Positions 35,791-51,850 of a stretch of 64,000 nt of DNA are shown piece after piece. The notes beneath the pieces are model-generated. The model saw only the letters and a program-made list of their open reading frames with translations. It was not told the origin of the DNA and did not search any database. The position numbers and the translations under genes were made by a program. Source of the DNA: Anaeramoeba flamelloides. Lineage: Eukaryota > Metamonada > Anaeramoebidae. The DNA lies in assembly GCA_027625915.1 (NCBI GenBank), contig JANTQA010000032.1:3720001-3784000 (forward strand), read 5' to 3'. Numbering within the stretch: position 1 is the stretch's first letter; every line of letters begins with the position of its first letter.

Positions 35791-36560
35791 TTCCAGTAAT
35801 TTTTACTATGAAATATGGTATTTCTCAAATTTTAAACATTTTACTTTTTATATAAATGAAGAGCCGAAATGTAAAGGTGGTTTAAAAATGAATTTTTGAA
35901 AAAAACATTTTCCAGAAATATTGATTTGTTAATGAAATACACATACAATTTAAAGATCTTTAATATATAAATCGGATTTCAATTTATTTTTATCTAGATT
36001 TTTTTTTCATTTTTATTTTATTTTACTTTTTTCAAAATTTGAAAAAAGTTGGTTTCCAAAATCTTATAATTAGGAAAATAATGGTCCAAGTATTCTTCCT
36101 TTCGGCTGGAGTATCCAAAATAAGAATATTACTCATCAACACTTAAAAATAAAAAATAGATTTTTAATATCTTTCCTTCAAAATATAAGAAAAAAAAAGA
36201 TATCTTTTAATTTCAAAATATGTCTATTTGAATAGGAAATATTGTAAATTTTTGAAATGAGAAGAATATACAGCCGTTTTTTGATTTAGAAGGATAAGCT
36301 GAATATTTAGATTTTTTTAAAATCTATATTCCAAATTTATAACAATCTCTTAAAAAAATTAATATTTTTTGTTATAGTCTGTAGCTAAAAAAAAAAAAAA
36401 AAAGACTCTAAAAACCTATCCCCACCCAAAAAACAAAAAAAGAAAAAAAAATTACAGAGTAAAGATCCAGTTCCCAAACATTTGTGATGAAGAATATGTT
36501 AAAATTATAACACCTCATGGGCCAATTCTAAGAAACGTATAACAAAATTGAAATCAAATT
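35791..36560. other. spacer upstream of the G-alpha gene
   Basis: AT-rich, no gene-like frame. Confidence 0.4.
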
Positions 36561-36562
36561 TA

Positions 36563-36760
36563 CAGTCTGTTCCACTTTTAGTACATAAACTTTCAACAAA
36601 ATTTAAGGCACAAAAAAAATCTCAAATTAAAGTACTTTTTTTGTAATTTTTTTTTACACAAATTATTTTACTAGTATTTAAATGTTGTACCTTATTTTGA
36701 GATTTTTTTTTGTGAATTAAATTTCCTTTAAAGTTTGTGTCTTAAAAGTGGAACTGACTG
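36563..36760. mobile_element. MITE family M1, copy 6
   Basis: Left end CAGTCTGTTCCACTTTTAGT, right end GTGGAACTGACTG, TA on both sides. The arms are slightly diverged. Confidence 0.87.
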
Positions 36761-39700
36761 TAGTAACATACTTAAAATAGTAAATCAATACTATTATCAG
36801 ACCCAAGTTTGCAAAATAATAATTAACTAACTGGATTTAGAAACTTGAAAAGGTATCTGAAATAGTAATAGATATAAAAAAACCTATAAGTCACTTGAAA
36901 AAAAAATGCCAAAACAGCCCAGATTAGTAAAATAATTAAGGAATCGAAAATGGCTTCTAAACCCTTGTTTTTAGAATTTATTGGTCAGAAAACGAATCCT
37001 AGATGGTTTTAAAGAATTTTTTTTTTTTATCCAAGGTAGACAATTAAAAAAAACTCTTTTGTTGATTTTTTATTATCTTTGTTAAAAAGTTACAGGTTAT
37101 AATTACTATTTTTGGATTCACTTTATACTCAAAATAAAGAAATTCATCAAGTGTTATAACAATATAAATCACCGTTCTTTGAACTCGTAAATATTGTATT
37201 ATATCTCTTAGATCAGTATTTTTTTTTTTTTTTTTTCCGAATACCCAATGTTCTTAAATCTGTTAATTTCAAACTAATCTATATAACATATAAACTATAT
37301 TCCAAAAATTTGGAAACAGTTTAGATAGTGGAAAGAACACCAATACCGCACTTTAAATTCAATTTGGAAATAATTTTGATTTTACATTCTATTTCATTTT
37401 TTTATCTTTTTTGTTTTGTTTTCATTTCCTTTTTTGCAGTTCTGTAATCTATTTCGTTTGATCTGGAATTTTTTAAATGGTTGAGATAGAAGGTTAGTGT
37501 TGAGTTTGTTAAATTGAAAAATGACATAAAATTGATAGATGGTATCTTAACGTTTGATCGATCAACAATTGTTGGTGAAATTTCAACAAATTTACCAATA
37601 TATTTTTTGTTCTCACTCTTTTCATTATTTTGGACACACCTGTTTTTATTTTTAAGTTTTATTGTTATTTTAATCTTTTATTTGGGTTAAAAATATTACT
37701 TATAAAAACATTAATACTGAGTAACTTAAATGTGGTTTTATATTAGGTTTGGAAAAATACAATAAATTGAGTTTTTTTTTTACCTATTTTTGAGTTTGGA
37801 TCTGTCCTATTTTTTGGAATGGGGTTTATTTTCGTTTCTTCAAGTTCTACCACCTATAAAAAAAAATAATTTCAGAAAGAAAAGATAAAATTTTGATCAA
37901 AAAAAAAAGATAAACTTATTCAATTAATTACATCCAATTAAAAAAAAACAAAAATTTTTTAAAATATCAATAATAATCAAATATTTAAGATGAATTTAAT
38001 TCAAATTTTAATAGTTTCCAAAAATATTCAAAAATTAACCTTTAAAATGAATTTGTAGTTAGATGTGTTATTGGGTATCAGGTTAATTGTTGTATTGTAA
38101 AAAGAAGCAAAAAAAAAAAACAAATTATAATTAAAATACTAATTTTATTCTTGGACTGTGAGATTTTTATAAAAAAAAAACCGTTCATTTTTGCAGAAGG
38201 TGATTTATTTTTTAACCCTTTTTTAATTTTGGAAAAAAACTTAAATAATATAAACTAATGTTTAAAGATCGGGGTCTGATTGTTTTAAAAATAAAACTTT
38301 TTTTTAATTAGATATCTATATCTTCTAATACAATGTTGACTTTTTGAAAGGGTTTCATCATTAATTCATGTCTGACAACAACAAGCAAATTATTACCATA
38401 TAATACTATCAAGTTTTACATTTATATTTTTTCCAAATTGTCATAATTGGTACAACTGCTTGAACGTGATCCTGAATTATTTGTCATACATGTATTTTAT
38501 TCTCTAATATGGAATTTTTTTTTATGAAATTGAAATTACAATTCTATTTGTATCATAAGATAAATTTTTAAAATTTATAAAGTCATATCAAAGAATATTA
38601 TATATATATATATATAATAACAATTAATTTCAAAAAAAAAAAAACTAATTAAAGAAACATAAAAATATTTTTTCAAACATTTTTTTAAATTGTTTCAACC
38701 TGAGATTTTTACTATTTTTGAAATTGAAGATCAATACCAATATAGTTTTTTTATCAATTTTATGTGTCAATTTCTAAAACCAAATATCTAAAAAATTTGA
38801 TAACATATTTTTTCCATTCTACTATTATTTTAAAATTAATTTATTAAATTCACATTTTGATAAAGTATAATTAAAATTTTTGTAATTGAAAACAAATAAT
38901 ATTAGAACTCTAAATATCAAATAATCTACAAATTCTATTATAAATATTATTAAACAATTATTTATTTTGAGTTGGTACTAATGATCACAATTAAAAATTC
39001 TCATTTTTGAAATTTTTATTTTATATTCCTTTTCCAAATCTAATAAAAGAACTCAAAATAATAGTAACTCTATTATTTGATAAATATAATTTGAGAACTC
39101 CCAAAATTAACATATTTTTTTAATTTTTTTAATTTGAAAAAATTTACTCAAAAATAATAAATATAAAAAAACTAAAATTAGAATTCTTTCATTTCCCTTT
39201 TCATAAATTTAATTGTATTGGCAAATATTTCCCATAATTGAAAATAATTTGTGAAAAATAAACTTTGAGTTTTTTTTAAATTTTTTTAAAATCAAATTTT
39301 TTATCGATTGATCTTCTTTTGGAGACAAATTTAAGAAATCTATATATATTGTATCTTTGAATTAAACATATTGAAGATTTCGCCAATAAATTTTTCTCGA
39401 TATACTAATTTGTTTTCCAAAGTCTAGAATTTTGAACAAATACAAGTATCTTTTTTGTATTAAGATCAACAAATTATATTCTTGTACTAATCGACTTTTT
39501 CAAGACATATGTGCAATGAAACACTTATAAAATTAATATATAAAAGTGAAATACTTTGAATGTATACATATAAATGATATAAACTAACCCCTTAAGGGAC
39601 TAGTCTCTATTAATCTTTTTTTTTTTTTGACCTATAACTAAATAAAGTATCATTATCTTGAAACATCTTTAAAATTGATAAAAAAACAGGCTTTTTCAAT

Positions 39701-41082
39701 TTTAGAACTTTTTTTTATTTGTTTTTTAAAACAATTTTACAATAAATACCAAAAAAAATGATTTTAACAATTTTTTTTAAAAAAAATATCTATATCGGAT
39801 CAGAATTTTTTGATCAATTTTGGATTTAATTATTTTCTCAAAATTAAAATTTTTTCTCATTTGGAAAAACGAAAAATAATTGAAAACTAATGAATATTAT
39901 CTCTTTCCCTCTGTTCGCCCAACTTGACTCTATAAAGAACTCAATTTGTTTTTTCAATAATTACTTTTTAAAAAAATAGTTCTTATTCTTTTCTTTTATT
40001 TTTTTTAACTCTGGCAAAAACTTTTGGAATGTTAATTTGGGACAACTTTTTAAAACTTCAAATTTGACAAAAATAAAAGAACTTAAACTCAAAAAGTGGT
40101 TTCATGAAAAAAAAAGAATGGTATAGAGAAAATAATAAAAAACTATTATTTTGAGTAAAGCATATATTACATATTTTTTTCGAATCAAACTCTTTTTCAT
40201 GCAAATCCAAAAAAAGCTTTTCAGGTTTATTATTAAATTTATTTTTTGTACTTCTTCCACAAATCAACAAGTTTTTGCTTTCTTGCTCATATTTTTTTAT
40301 TATTTTTTGTATTTTTGCGAATTGTTGAAAAAAACAACTTTCAAGAAAGCGATAAAAAGAAAAAATTTTTTATTTCTTAAAAAACAATAACTAAATTTAA
40401 TGAATGTCATTTCTCGAGATTTCATTACTATAATAAGAAGTTTTTCTCTTTGATTTCAAATCTAAGTAATTGGTAAAAAAATTTCTAAATCCCTATTAAA
40501 TTTATGTAAAAAAATTTAATATAGTCTAGTCCCTTAAAAAATCCAATAATTTATTGTATATAATATTTAGAATCGATTTTTTAGAGCCATGTGAACCATA
40601 CAGTACTAATACTATTTACACCCAATTACAATATACTTTGGTATATATGAATCTAGGGTGAATCTAGTCCCTTAACAAAAAAAAAAATTATAACAATTTC
40701 TCCAAATATTTAACTGATAATTATTAGAAAAAACAAAAAGATCTTCAAAGTTAATTTGAAATTATCTTTTTTCAAGTATTAATGAAGATTCCTTCTTGAA
40801 ATTTGATAAAAAGTTTTATGATAGGTAATTATATGTTAACTGTCTTCAAAAAAATAATTATAATGTATCTGAGAATTGATTAATTTTTAAGAGAATTATG
40901 AATAGGTAATACATATTCTAAACAAATATTGAGTAATTAGTGCTCTAAGAGGAAATTAAATTCCAATCTATTTAAAATAAATAAAAACTGAGTCTCTTTT
41001 CAAGATGTCGAAAAGTTTTTTTCTGATACCGTGAGTCAAAATTTCATTTTTTCAAAATTGTATTTTATTCGGATACGTAACA
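36761..41082. other. spacer between G-alpha and Rab2-like genes
   Basis: About 4.3 kb of AT-rich DNA between the divergent G-alpha (minus) and Rab2-like (plus) genes. It holds a repeat copy at 37320-37650 and a TA run at 38600-38617. Overlapping frames at 40058-40390 on both strands have no recognisable domain. I see no gene. Confidence 0.4.
37320..37650 (+). repeat. dispersed repeat family R7, copy 1
   Basis: Matches 62700-63030 in order: CATTTCCTTTTTTGCAGTT / CATTTCCTCTTTTTGTAGTT, ATCTATTTCGTTTGATC, a TGGTGAAATTTCAACAAATT block and TTTTTTGTTCTCA. The copies are in the same orientation, 25 kb apart. Confidence 0.55.
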
Positions 41083-44666
<3,584 letters not shown>

Positions 44667-45114
44667 TATTGAATGTTTAAATAAAGTATTATGTATGTAT
44701 GTGTATTATATTATTAGTAATATTGATATTTTTACAACAATAGTAGAAATTAAAAATCCGAATTAACCTTGAAATTATCAAAAAATCAATGAGTATTTTT
44801 TTTTTTAATTTTTTATAAATATTTATAAAATTTTTGAAATTTTTATTTTTTATTTTCTCTAGATTTGTATCATTTGAAAACATGATTAAATTCAGCATTT
44901 AACATTTTTTTTACAGATTAATAATATAAAAATTGGAATTATTTATTATTTTCAAAATTATTTTTTTAAATTTTATTAAAAATTGAATTATTTGTCAAGA
45001 AGGAGTTCAAGAAATAAACAACATTATTTTGATGTTTTCAAAATATTCTATTTATACTTTGTTTGGGAAGAAATATAATTCACCTCCATTGTAAATGAAT
45101 AATTTTTAAAAAAG

Positions 45115-45213
45115 TTATTCGGCCATTTTCATGGGAAGATTGTGATTTACAAAACCAGTTCTAATATCACAGTATTGTTCACCAATAATTACACTTCGTA
45201 AATAACTAGCAAT
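45115..45213 (-). CDS. probable terminal exon of an unidentified gene
   Basis: After a TTGTTTAG acceptor, the minus strand reads 32 residues in good protein composition (IASYLRSVIIGEQYCDIRTG, then FVNHNLPMKMAE) and a TAA stop at 45115-45117. It is convergent with the Rab2-like gene, 450 bp apart. No earlier exon could be found in the AT-rich DNA up to 46 kb; beyond that lie MITE copies, so a long intron is possible. The family is not recognised. Confidence 0.35.
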   Translation of the reverse strand: MASYLRSVIIGEQYCDIRTGFVNHNLPMKMAE

Positions 45214-45478
45214 CTAAACAATTTTTATTATTTTTGGCACATCCAAAATTTAAAATATCAAATTATTTATTAAATGGATCATTACTAATAGTTTTGACAA
45301 TAACCTAAATAATTACTTGCCCATTATAAACCAAATTAAAGGTTTAATTCATTAATAACACATTAATGATAAAAAATACAAAAAGAGAGAAAAAGAGAAG
45401 TGCCAAAAAATAACAAATATATTTTTTCAAAAATCAAATTTTATTAGAATCTAAAAATAAAAAAACAAAAAGGGGGAA

Positions 45479-45658
45479 ATGAAAAAAAATGAATTAAAAA
45501 ATGAAATAAAACTCTTTTTAAAATTTGAAAAAATATTTTTAAAGATACATAATGAAGATTATAAACCCGCCAAAATGGTTGATATCAAAGTTATTGTGGG
45601 TGTGCCAAAATGGTCGAAAAATAATTTAGTTCCTAAAAACAAACTTATCTCTTTATAG
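45479..45658 (+). CDS. small ORF, 59 aa, unknown
   Basis: ATG at 45479 to TAG at 45656-45658, reading MKKNELKNEIKLFLKFEKIF, then HNEDYKPAKMVDIKVIVGV and PKWSKNNLVPKNKLISL. The second half contains more Val, Gly, Asp and Pro than the spacer frames. No family recognised. It may be an exon rather than a whole gene. Confidence 0.22.
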   Translation: MKKNELKNEIKLFLKFEKIFLKIHNEDYKPAKMVDIKVIVGVPKWSKNNLVPKNKLISL

Positions 45659-46016
45659 AATCATTTTTTTTTTTTTTGTCTTGATTTTTATTTTCGATTT
45701 GAAATATGAACTTTTTAAAAAATACAATACAAGAAAATAATTTTTTTTTTATTGAGTTGGAAGTTTTCCTTTCAAACTTTCAATTTTTCTGACTAAAAAG
45801 ATAATTTTCCAAATTGGAAGTGGCTTTTTCGATTTAAAGCAAACATTGTAGCAAACATGAGTTACTAAAGGTATATAAAAAGTACGAGATATATGATAAT
45901 ATGTTTTTTATTTCAATTGTAAATGATTATTCATTGTATTTAAACTAATTTTTAATAAAAAAAATTACATCCTTCTGTTTTGCTACTCGTTATTTTATTA
46001 TTTTAAGAAATATTTA

Positions 46017-46212
46017 CAGTCAGTTTCAACTTTTAAGACACAAACTTTCAAAGAAATTTAAAGCACAATGAAAATTTTCAAATTAAGGCACAAAATCCAA
46101 ATTCTAGTAAAATAATTTTTGCAAAAAAAAATTCCATAAAAATGTGCTTTAATTTGATATTTTTCTGTGTCTAAAATTTCGTTGAAAGTTTGTGTCTTAA
46201 AAATAGAACTGG
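46017..46212. mobile_element. MITE family M1, copy 7 (right end decayed)
   Basis: Left end CAGTCAGTTTCAACTTTTAA with TA before it. Right end reads AGAACTGGAAG, so the last bases have changed. Confidence 0.82.
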
Positions 46213-46259
46213 AAGTTTCGGAAAATTAATCAAAAAAAAAAAAACAATCAAAGATAATA

Positions 46260-46456
46260 CAGTCAGTTTCACTTTTAAGGCACAAACTTTCAACGAAATT
46301 TAAGGCACAATAAAAATCTCAAATTAAAGCACAAAATTCAGATTCTAGTAAAATTAATTGTAAAAAAAAATAATTACAAATTTTGTGCCTTAATTTGAGA
46401 TTTTTTTGTGCCTTAAATTTCGTTGAAAGTTTGTGCCTTAAAAGTGAAACTGACTG
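46260..46456. mobile_element. MITE family M1, copy 8 (reference copy)
   Basis: 197 bp, intact termini CAGTCAGTTTCACTTTTAAG / its complement, TA on both sides. The two arms are nearly perfect complements over about 75 bp around a short A/T-rich loop. It is 47 bp from copy 7. Confidence 0.92.
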
Positions 46457-46686
46457 TAATTTTTTTCATTTTCAATCAATACTATTATTTAAGATTTGAA
46501 AATAATAAATAATAGCCTAATTGGATTGTGATTAGATTTTCAAAAGGGTGCTGGTGTTCTACAAATAAGAGATTAATAAACCAAAACTGTTGGGTTAAAA
46601 ATTGATTCCTTTAAAGTTGATCACAAGTGTAAATATGAGTATCTTATAAAAGCAAGATTTTTTTGAAAAATATTGATTTTATGATA

Positions 46687-46882
46687 CAGTCAGTTCCACT
46701 TTTAAGACACAAACTTTCAACGAAATTTAAGGCATAAAAAATTCTCAAATTAAGGTACAAAATTTGCAATTTTTTTTTTTACAATTTATTTTACTAGAAT
46801 ATGAATTTTGTGCCTTAATTTGAGATTTTTATTGTGCCTTAAATTTCGTTAAAAGTTTGTACCTTAAAAGTGGAACTGACTG
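46687..46882. mobile_element. MITE family M1, copy 9
   Basis: Intact CAGTCAGTTCC/GGAACTGACTG termini with TA flanks. This is the CC/GG variant of the end, also seen in copies 1, 5 and 6, suggesting two subfamilies. Confidence 0.9.
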
Positions 46883-47079
46883 TAAAAGCGAAAAAAAAAA
46901 TTTACCTTTCCTTATTCTTTTAACAAATAGAATTGCCAAGAAAAAGATTGAAATTGGTACACTCTTCTATTTATTTATTGGGTATTTTATTTCGCTGTTT
47001 ATTGGGTGGGTTAATAATCCCTAGTGAGGAGAATCGTCATATTTGAAAGGGGTTAAGGGTTAAGTAAACTAAAAAATTT

Positions 47080-47880
47080 TCAAGTAAATTTAATAACAAA
47101 TTCAAAAGAATTTTTTCCGCATCGTGAAATTGAAAAACCTAGAAAAAATCTAATTTCTACAAGTTAATATTCCCTTTTAAAGCTATTTTCCGAAATTAAT
47201 TATCGTTTTTTAAAAGGTTTGATCACATTTTTCACCTTTTCGAAAGTACACAATCTAACATATTTATAAATTTTTAAAAAAAAATTATTTATGTTGAAAG
47301 AAAAAAGAAATGTTATGTTAGAAAAAGATGATGTAATAAAAAATACATACTAAAGGTAAAAATGTCAACTTTTAAAATAATTCCGTATAATAAATTTATT
47401 TAATTGCCAAAAAATTACAGTGGGTAAAATAATGGTTCCCAACGATCATAATCTATCTTTCAAAATCTAATATTTTTTTTTTGTATTTCTTGTTTCAATA
47501 TAACACCCAAGCAATGTTCAATAGTATACCTAAGTTTAATTCAATTTTGAAGGGAAATACCTTGATATTTTTAATATGATTTAAATTAGGAATGTAATTT
47601 GTTCAAACTTTTTCTGTATATTCTTATTTTTTTTTGAAATAGTTTGTGTTTTCGATGATTAAAAGTAATCTCAAAATTGACTCTATTTTTGGAGATAAAT
47701 TTTCAATTTTGATCCTTTATTTTTTGAACTTTCCTTTTAAAATATAGAACTTTAAGAAATCAATAACATATTTATTTCGGGTTTATTAGTAGTTTCTTTG
47801 ATCTGTTGATAATAGGTATTCGATAAAAAAAATGCTTTTTATTTTGATAACGGGTTTAACTATTACAGAACCTATAATTT
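47080..47880 (+). repeat. dispersed repeat family R4, copy 2
   Basis: Matches the first part of 10230-11600: GCATCGTGAAATTGAAAAAC, TTTAAAAGGTTTGATC, AACATATTT, GGTTTATTAGTAGTTTCT and TTGATAATAGGTATTC. It ends about 30 bp before MITE copy 10. Confidence 0.55.
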
Positions 47881-47911
47881 TACAACTAGTAAATTCCAAA
47901 AAAAATTAATA

Positions 47912-48107
47912 CAGTCAGTTTCACTATTAAGACACAAACTTTCTACGAATTTAAGGCACAAAAAAAATCTCAAATTAAGGCACAAAATTCAAATTCTAGT
48001 AAAATAAATTGTGAAAATTAAAATTCCAAAAAATTGTGCTTTAATTTGAGATTTTTTTGTGCATTAAATTTCGTTGAAAGTTTGTGCCTTAAAAGCGAAA
48101 CTGACTG
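47912..48107. mobile_element. MITE family M1, copy 10
   Basis: Termini CAGTCAGTTTCACTATTAAG and GCGAAACTGACTG, TA flanks. It sits between two partial R4 copies. Confidence 0.9.
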
Positions 48108-49200
48108 TACCTCTTGAAATTGAAAAATGAATTAAAAATCTGATTACTGAAACAAACCTTAGCTTACTTATGATGTGATTTTCTGAATTGAATTAATGTT
48201 TTGAAAAGCCTGATCGATTTTTCTTCTTTTTTATAAAGTTCAAAATTCAACATATTTTTCAAAATTATTTAAAAAAAATATTTTCTTTGAAAGAAGAAAG
48301 AAATGTTATTATTTTCGAAGGGAGTATACAAAATTACACTTTAAAAACCAGACCACGAAGTTCTAACATAACCCAGAATAAAAAATCAACTTAATTTCAA
48401 AAAAATTACAATAATTATTATAAACTTTAGAAAAATGAAATTTGTGTATTCTTTGAACTTTTCTAATCATTTTTTTCTTTTTTTTTTTTTGAATAAAAAA
48501 AATACAAGAAAAATAACCAAACCATTAAAAGAAAAATTCTCCAAAATAGTTTTTAAAACTTGTAAAATTCAACTTTTAACCCTTTTGAAATACTTTTTTA
48601 ATTTGATTATTTTTATTTAATAATTAATAACCCGACCTTAATTTATCGAATGGTGTTAATAATAACTTATTGATTAAATGTACCAATATACTGTATTATT
48701 ATTTTTACATTTTTTAAAGATTTCCAAATAAATAAAATGAAAACAAATTGATAAATCTAAATAAAAAATTAATAAATAAATATTTTCAAATAACTGATTT
48801 TAAGATATAATTGTTCCTTGTTTATACTCTGAATATTTGAAAAGGAATATTGTCTAATCTTTTAGATTTCTTGAAATTTAATAAATATTAGAAAATAAAA
48901 TATAAGATTCAATTTTTTCTATATTTATAAGAATTCAACACTTTGGCTTGTTTTTGTGATATTTTTAAAATAAGATTATAATTTGAATGATATTTTTTTA
49001 AACAAAAACTTAAAAATTACTAAAAGCAAGATTTCTATAAAATATAATTTTATTGTAATATTTTTCTTTTTCTTTTTTGGATCGCGAAAATAAAAAACAA
49101 AAAGGGATCAAGATCTTACGAAAGAAAATACAATTGGTTAAAGTGAACTTATTTTAAAAATGAGTAACTCCTTTCTCTAAAGTTGAAAAAAGTGTTTACC
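48108..49200 (+). repeat. dispersed repeat family R4, copy 3
   Basis: Restarts the R4 order directly after the MITE (CTTGAAATTGAAAAATGAAT) and continues to blocks matching 11240-11480 (TTTTAAAGATTTCCAAATAAAT, GTTCCTTGTTTATACTCTGAATA). A middle part present at 10700-11200 is absent. Confidence 0.55.
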
Positions 49201-49329
49201 TATTGAGGTTTAATTATACCATTGTGTAATAAATTACTCTATTACATCTGGTGAAAAAACTTTATAATATTTAATTATCAGGTAACAAACCAAAATTTTA
49301 TCGTATTCAATTCTCAAAGAATAGTACAA

Positions 49330-49490
49330 CCTTTTTCAAAACATGATGAAATTTTCAATTTTAAAAAAGTTGAAAACTTTGTCAGAATTAAAACTTTCCA
49401 AAGATTTTCTATTTTAATAAAATAAGGAATCGGCTTTTAAATGTGGTATAGAGACTGGAGTATGAAGAAAGAACTTTTTTCAAATAAAGT
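49330..49490 (-). repeat. fragment of foldback FB2 (loop region)
   Basis: In reverse complement it matches the loop of the element at 7861-8169: CTCCAGTCTCTATACCACATTTAAA, AAAGTTTTAATTCTGACAAAGTTTTCAACTTTTTT. The 80-bp arms are not present here. Confidence 0.55.
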
Positions 49491-49500
49491 ATTCGCTTTA

Positions 49501-49699
49501 CAGTCAGTTTCGTTTTTAAGGCACAAACTTTCAACGAAATTTAAGGCACAAAAAAAATCTCAAATTAAGGCACATGATTTCAAATTCTAGTAAAATAATT
49601 TGTGAAAATTAAAATTCTAAAAAATTGTGCTTTAATTTGAGATTTTTATTGTGCCTTAAATTTCGTTGAAAGTTTGTGCCTTAAATGTGAAACTGACTG
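49501..49699. mobile_element. MITE family M1, copy 11
   Basis: Termini CAGTCAGTTTCGTTTTTAAG and GTGAAACTGACTG, TA flanks, arms intact. Confidence 0.9.
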
Positions 49700-49935
49700 T
49701 ATTAAAACAAAAAACTTTACAAAAGGTTTAAGGACTATCTGAATTTTATGTTCTGTTAGCATCGAAATACAATACATTAAATAGATTAAGACTTTTAAAA
49801 TACAATGAATTGAGGGAAAGTCAAAATATTGTCAATTTTTAGCAATTTAAGATTTTGGCTAAAATCATTTATTGATCCAAAAACTTTTCGAAAAAATCCC
49901 AACAAAGCAAGGCAAAAATAAAAAGCTATTTTTTT

Positions 49936-50042
49936 TGATATTAGGAAAACGTCACTCCACTTTCTTTTCAAATGGGTGGCTACACTCACCACAGCCTCTA
50001 ACATACTCCAATATAAAGTGGAGTGACATTTTCCCAATATCA
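49936..50042. mobile_element. short hairpin MITE family M2, copy 2
   Basis: Left arm TTGATATTAGGAAAACGTCA then CTCCACTTT; right arm AAAGTGGAGTGACATTTTCC then CAATATCA. The loop is GC-richer (GGGTGGCTACACTCACC). It is a cleaner copy than that at 13157. Confidence 0.75.
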
Positions 50043-50381
50043 TTTGGAAAGTCGAGAATTTTGAGAGAAAATTTTTGGATTTGACCAAGGGAATTTTTTT
50101 TTCTTTTTTGTGAAGGATCTGAAATTTTGGTAATGCTATTTTGAAGTCTTTAATTGGTTTTGTGCTTTAAATAATTTACAAAAGAGTTTTTTTTTTTGTT
50201 TATTTTTTGTTCTAACTTTTAAATTTTTTTTTAATTTGGAAAAACACAAAGCATTTTTTCAAAGGAACACAAAACTATCAAGTGGGATTTTATATTTTGG
50301 GTTTGTTGTGTAGAAAGGGCAAGAGAAACAACAAATAAAATCCCATTTCCCAACACAAAAAGATCGAATCAATTACCATTA

Positions 50382-50576
50382 CAGTCAGTTTCACTTTTAA
50401 GGCACAAACTATCAACGAAATTTAAGGCACAATAAAAATCTCAAATTAAGGCACAAAATTCACATTCTAGTAAAACAAATTGTAAAAAAAAAATTCCAAA
50501 TTTTGTGCCTTAATTTGAGGTTTTTTTGTGCCTTAAATTTCGTTGAAAGTTTGTGCCTTAAAAGTGAAACTGACTG
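50382..50576. mobile_element. MITE family M1, copy 12
   Basis: 195 bp with intact termini and TA flanks; arms almost perfectly complementary. Confidence 0.92.
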
Positions 50577-50679
50577 TAAAGACTAAAATTTCTCTATTTT
50601 ACCAATTCATCAAGTTTGTTGTTGAGATTGAATAGCATTACAAAAGTAAAAAATATTAAAGGCACCTGTCTAAAGGAAT

Positions 50680-50940
50680 GCATGTTAAGTTTCTCAAACC
50701 ACCACCTAATGTTAAACAACCTGATCAGTTGATTTCGAGGTATTGTTACACTGTTGGGAGAATTACTCAACTACCCCTAACAAAACTCTCAAAAAAAAAA
50801 AAGGAAATAGAATGGGTTTCAAGATCTCAAAGATCGAAAAAAAAAAAAAAAAGTCCAGAAACCTAATCATTGCACTTAGCTTTTAAATACCCAACGAAAC
50901 AAAATTAACCCAAAAAATTTTTTTCCGCATATAAAAAAAC
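50680..50940. other. spacer with low-complexity A tracts
   Basis: A plus-strand frame at 50678-50866 is open but ends in Lys-rich low complexity, and no domain is visible. Confidence 0.3.
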
Positions 50941-51210
50941 CAATTTAGAAACACCAGAGAAGAAAGCAAGGAATTCTTTATTTTTTCAAGAATACTATCA
51001 AGACTTGTCCAGAGAAAATAACAAAGATGTTAAATTCAACCTTAAAATGGATTTGCCAAACTCAAAAATTTCCAAAAAACACCCTAAATTTTAGAGTTAG
51101 CAAGATCTATAAGATCAAGTTTCTTTTAAGCCCTTAAATATGTTTCTACACTTAAAAGTAGTATCCAAAAAGCATAAAATTCTGATAATCCTTAATTCTC
51201 TCCACATCAA
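50940..51210 (-). repeat. dispersed repeat family R5, copy 2 (inverted)
   Basis: Reverse complement of the copy at 12640-12960, including AAGGAATTCTTTATTTTTTCA and AAGAATACTATCAAGACTTG. Confidence 0.6.
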
Positions 51211-51304
51211 AAAAAAAAAAAAAAGTCGACACTTTTTTAATCTGACGGTATTGGTTAAAAGAGAGTTTATTCAATAACCGAATCGATTTGAATTTTAAAA
51301 TAAA

Positions 51305-51850
51305 ATTTCAAAAGTTTGTTTGAGTGATTAAACTTCTACCTCCTTTTTGGTAGTCCAATTTTTCTAGGTACACATTCGCAACAAATAGATGAAAAAATGA
51401 GATCTGGTTTTGTTCTATTTTTATTCTTTTTCTTTGTGGATTTTCACTAAATATCAAATCCAAAAAAAAAAAAAAACGAATATTTCTGAATGATAAAAAG
51501 ATTATCAATTCAACTTTTGTCTTGTTTCATCATAAAAACCAGCAATCGCGATCAATCTTAAGAAGAAAAATACTTTAATGATACTTTTGTAGAAACAATT
51601 CGATAATTATTACGAACGATAATTTTTTTGGTTCAAATTTTGTTAAGTTTCGTTTTTTCGTAAATTTTTTTAACTTTGTACTATTTGCCACAACAAAAGA
51701 AATTTCGCTTAATTGACGAAATTATTACATAACAATAAAAAAAGCTAGGATCTTGAATATTTCGAAAAGTTTAAATCCTTCAGATTTATTTTGAACTGTG
51801 GTGTTTCTAAAATCATTCGAAATAAACAACAATGAACCTTCAAAAGACAC
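51305..51850 (-). CDS. possible multi-exon gene divergent from the EPG5-like gene
   Basis: The minus strand has successive protein-like segments. From 5' to 3' they are: about 51565-51710, reading SEISFVVANSTKLKKF and FEPKKLSFVIIIELFLQK; about 51510-51560, reading IAIAGFYDETRQ; and about 51310-51437, reading ENPQRKRIKIEQNQISFFHL, VANVYLEKLDYQK and a TGA stop or a GTAGAA donor. The last two join in phase through an intron of about 65 nt (GTTGAATTG ... GATATTTAG). The join before that needs an intron of only about 28 nt (GTATCA ... TTCTTAAG). It faces away from the EPG5-like gene, about 400 bp from it. No domain is recognised, and a pseudogene is possible. Confidence 0.3.
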
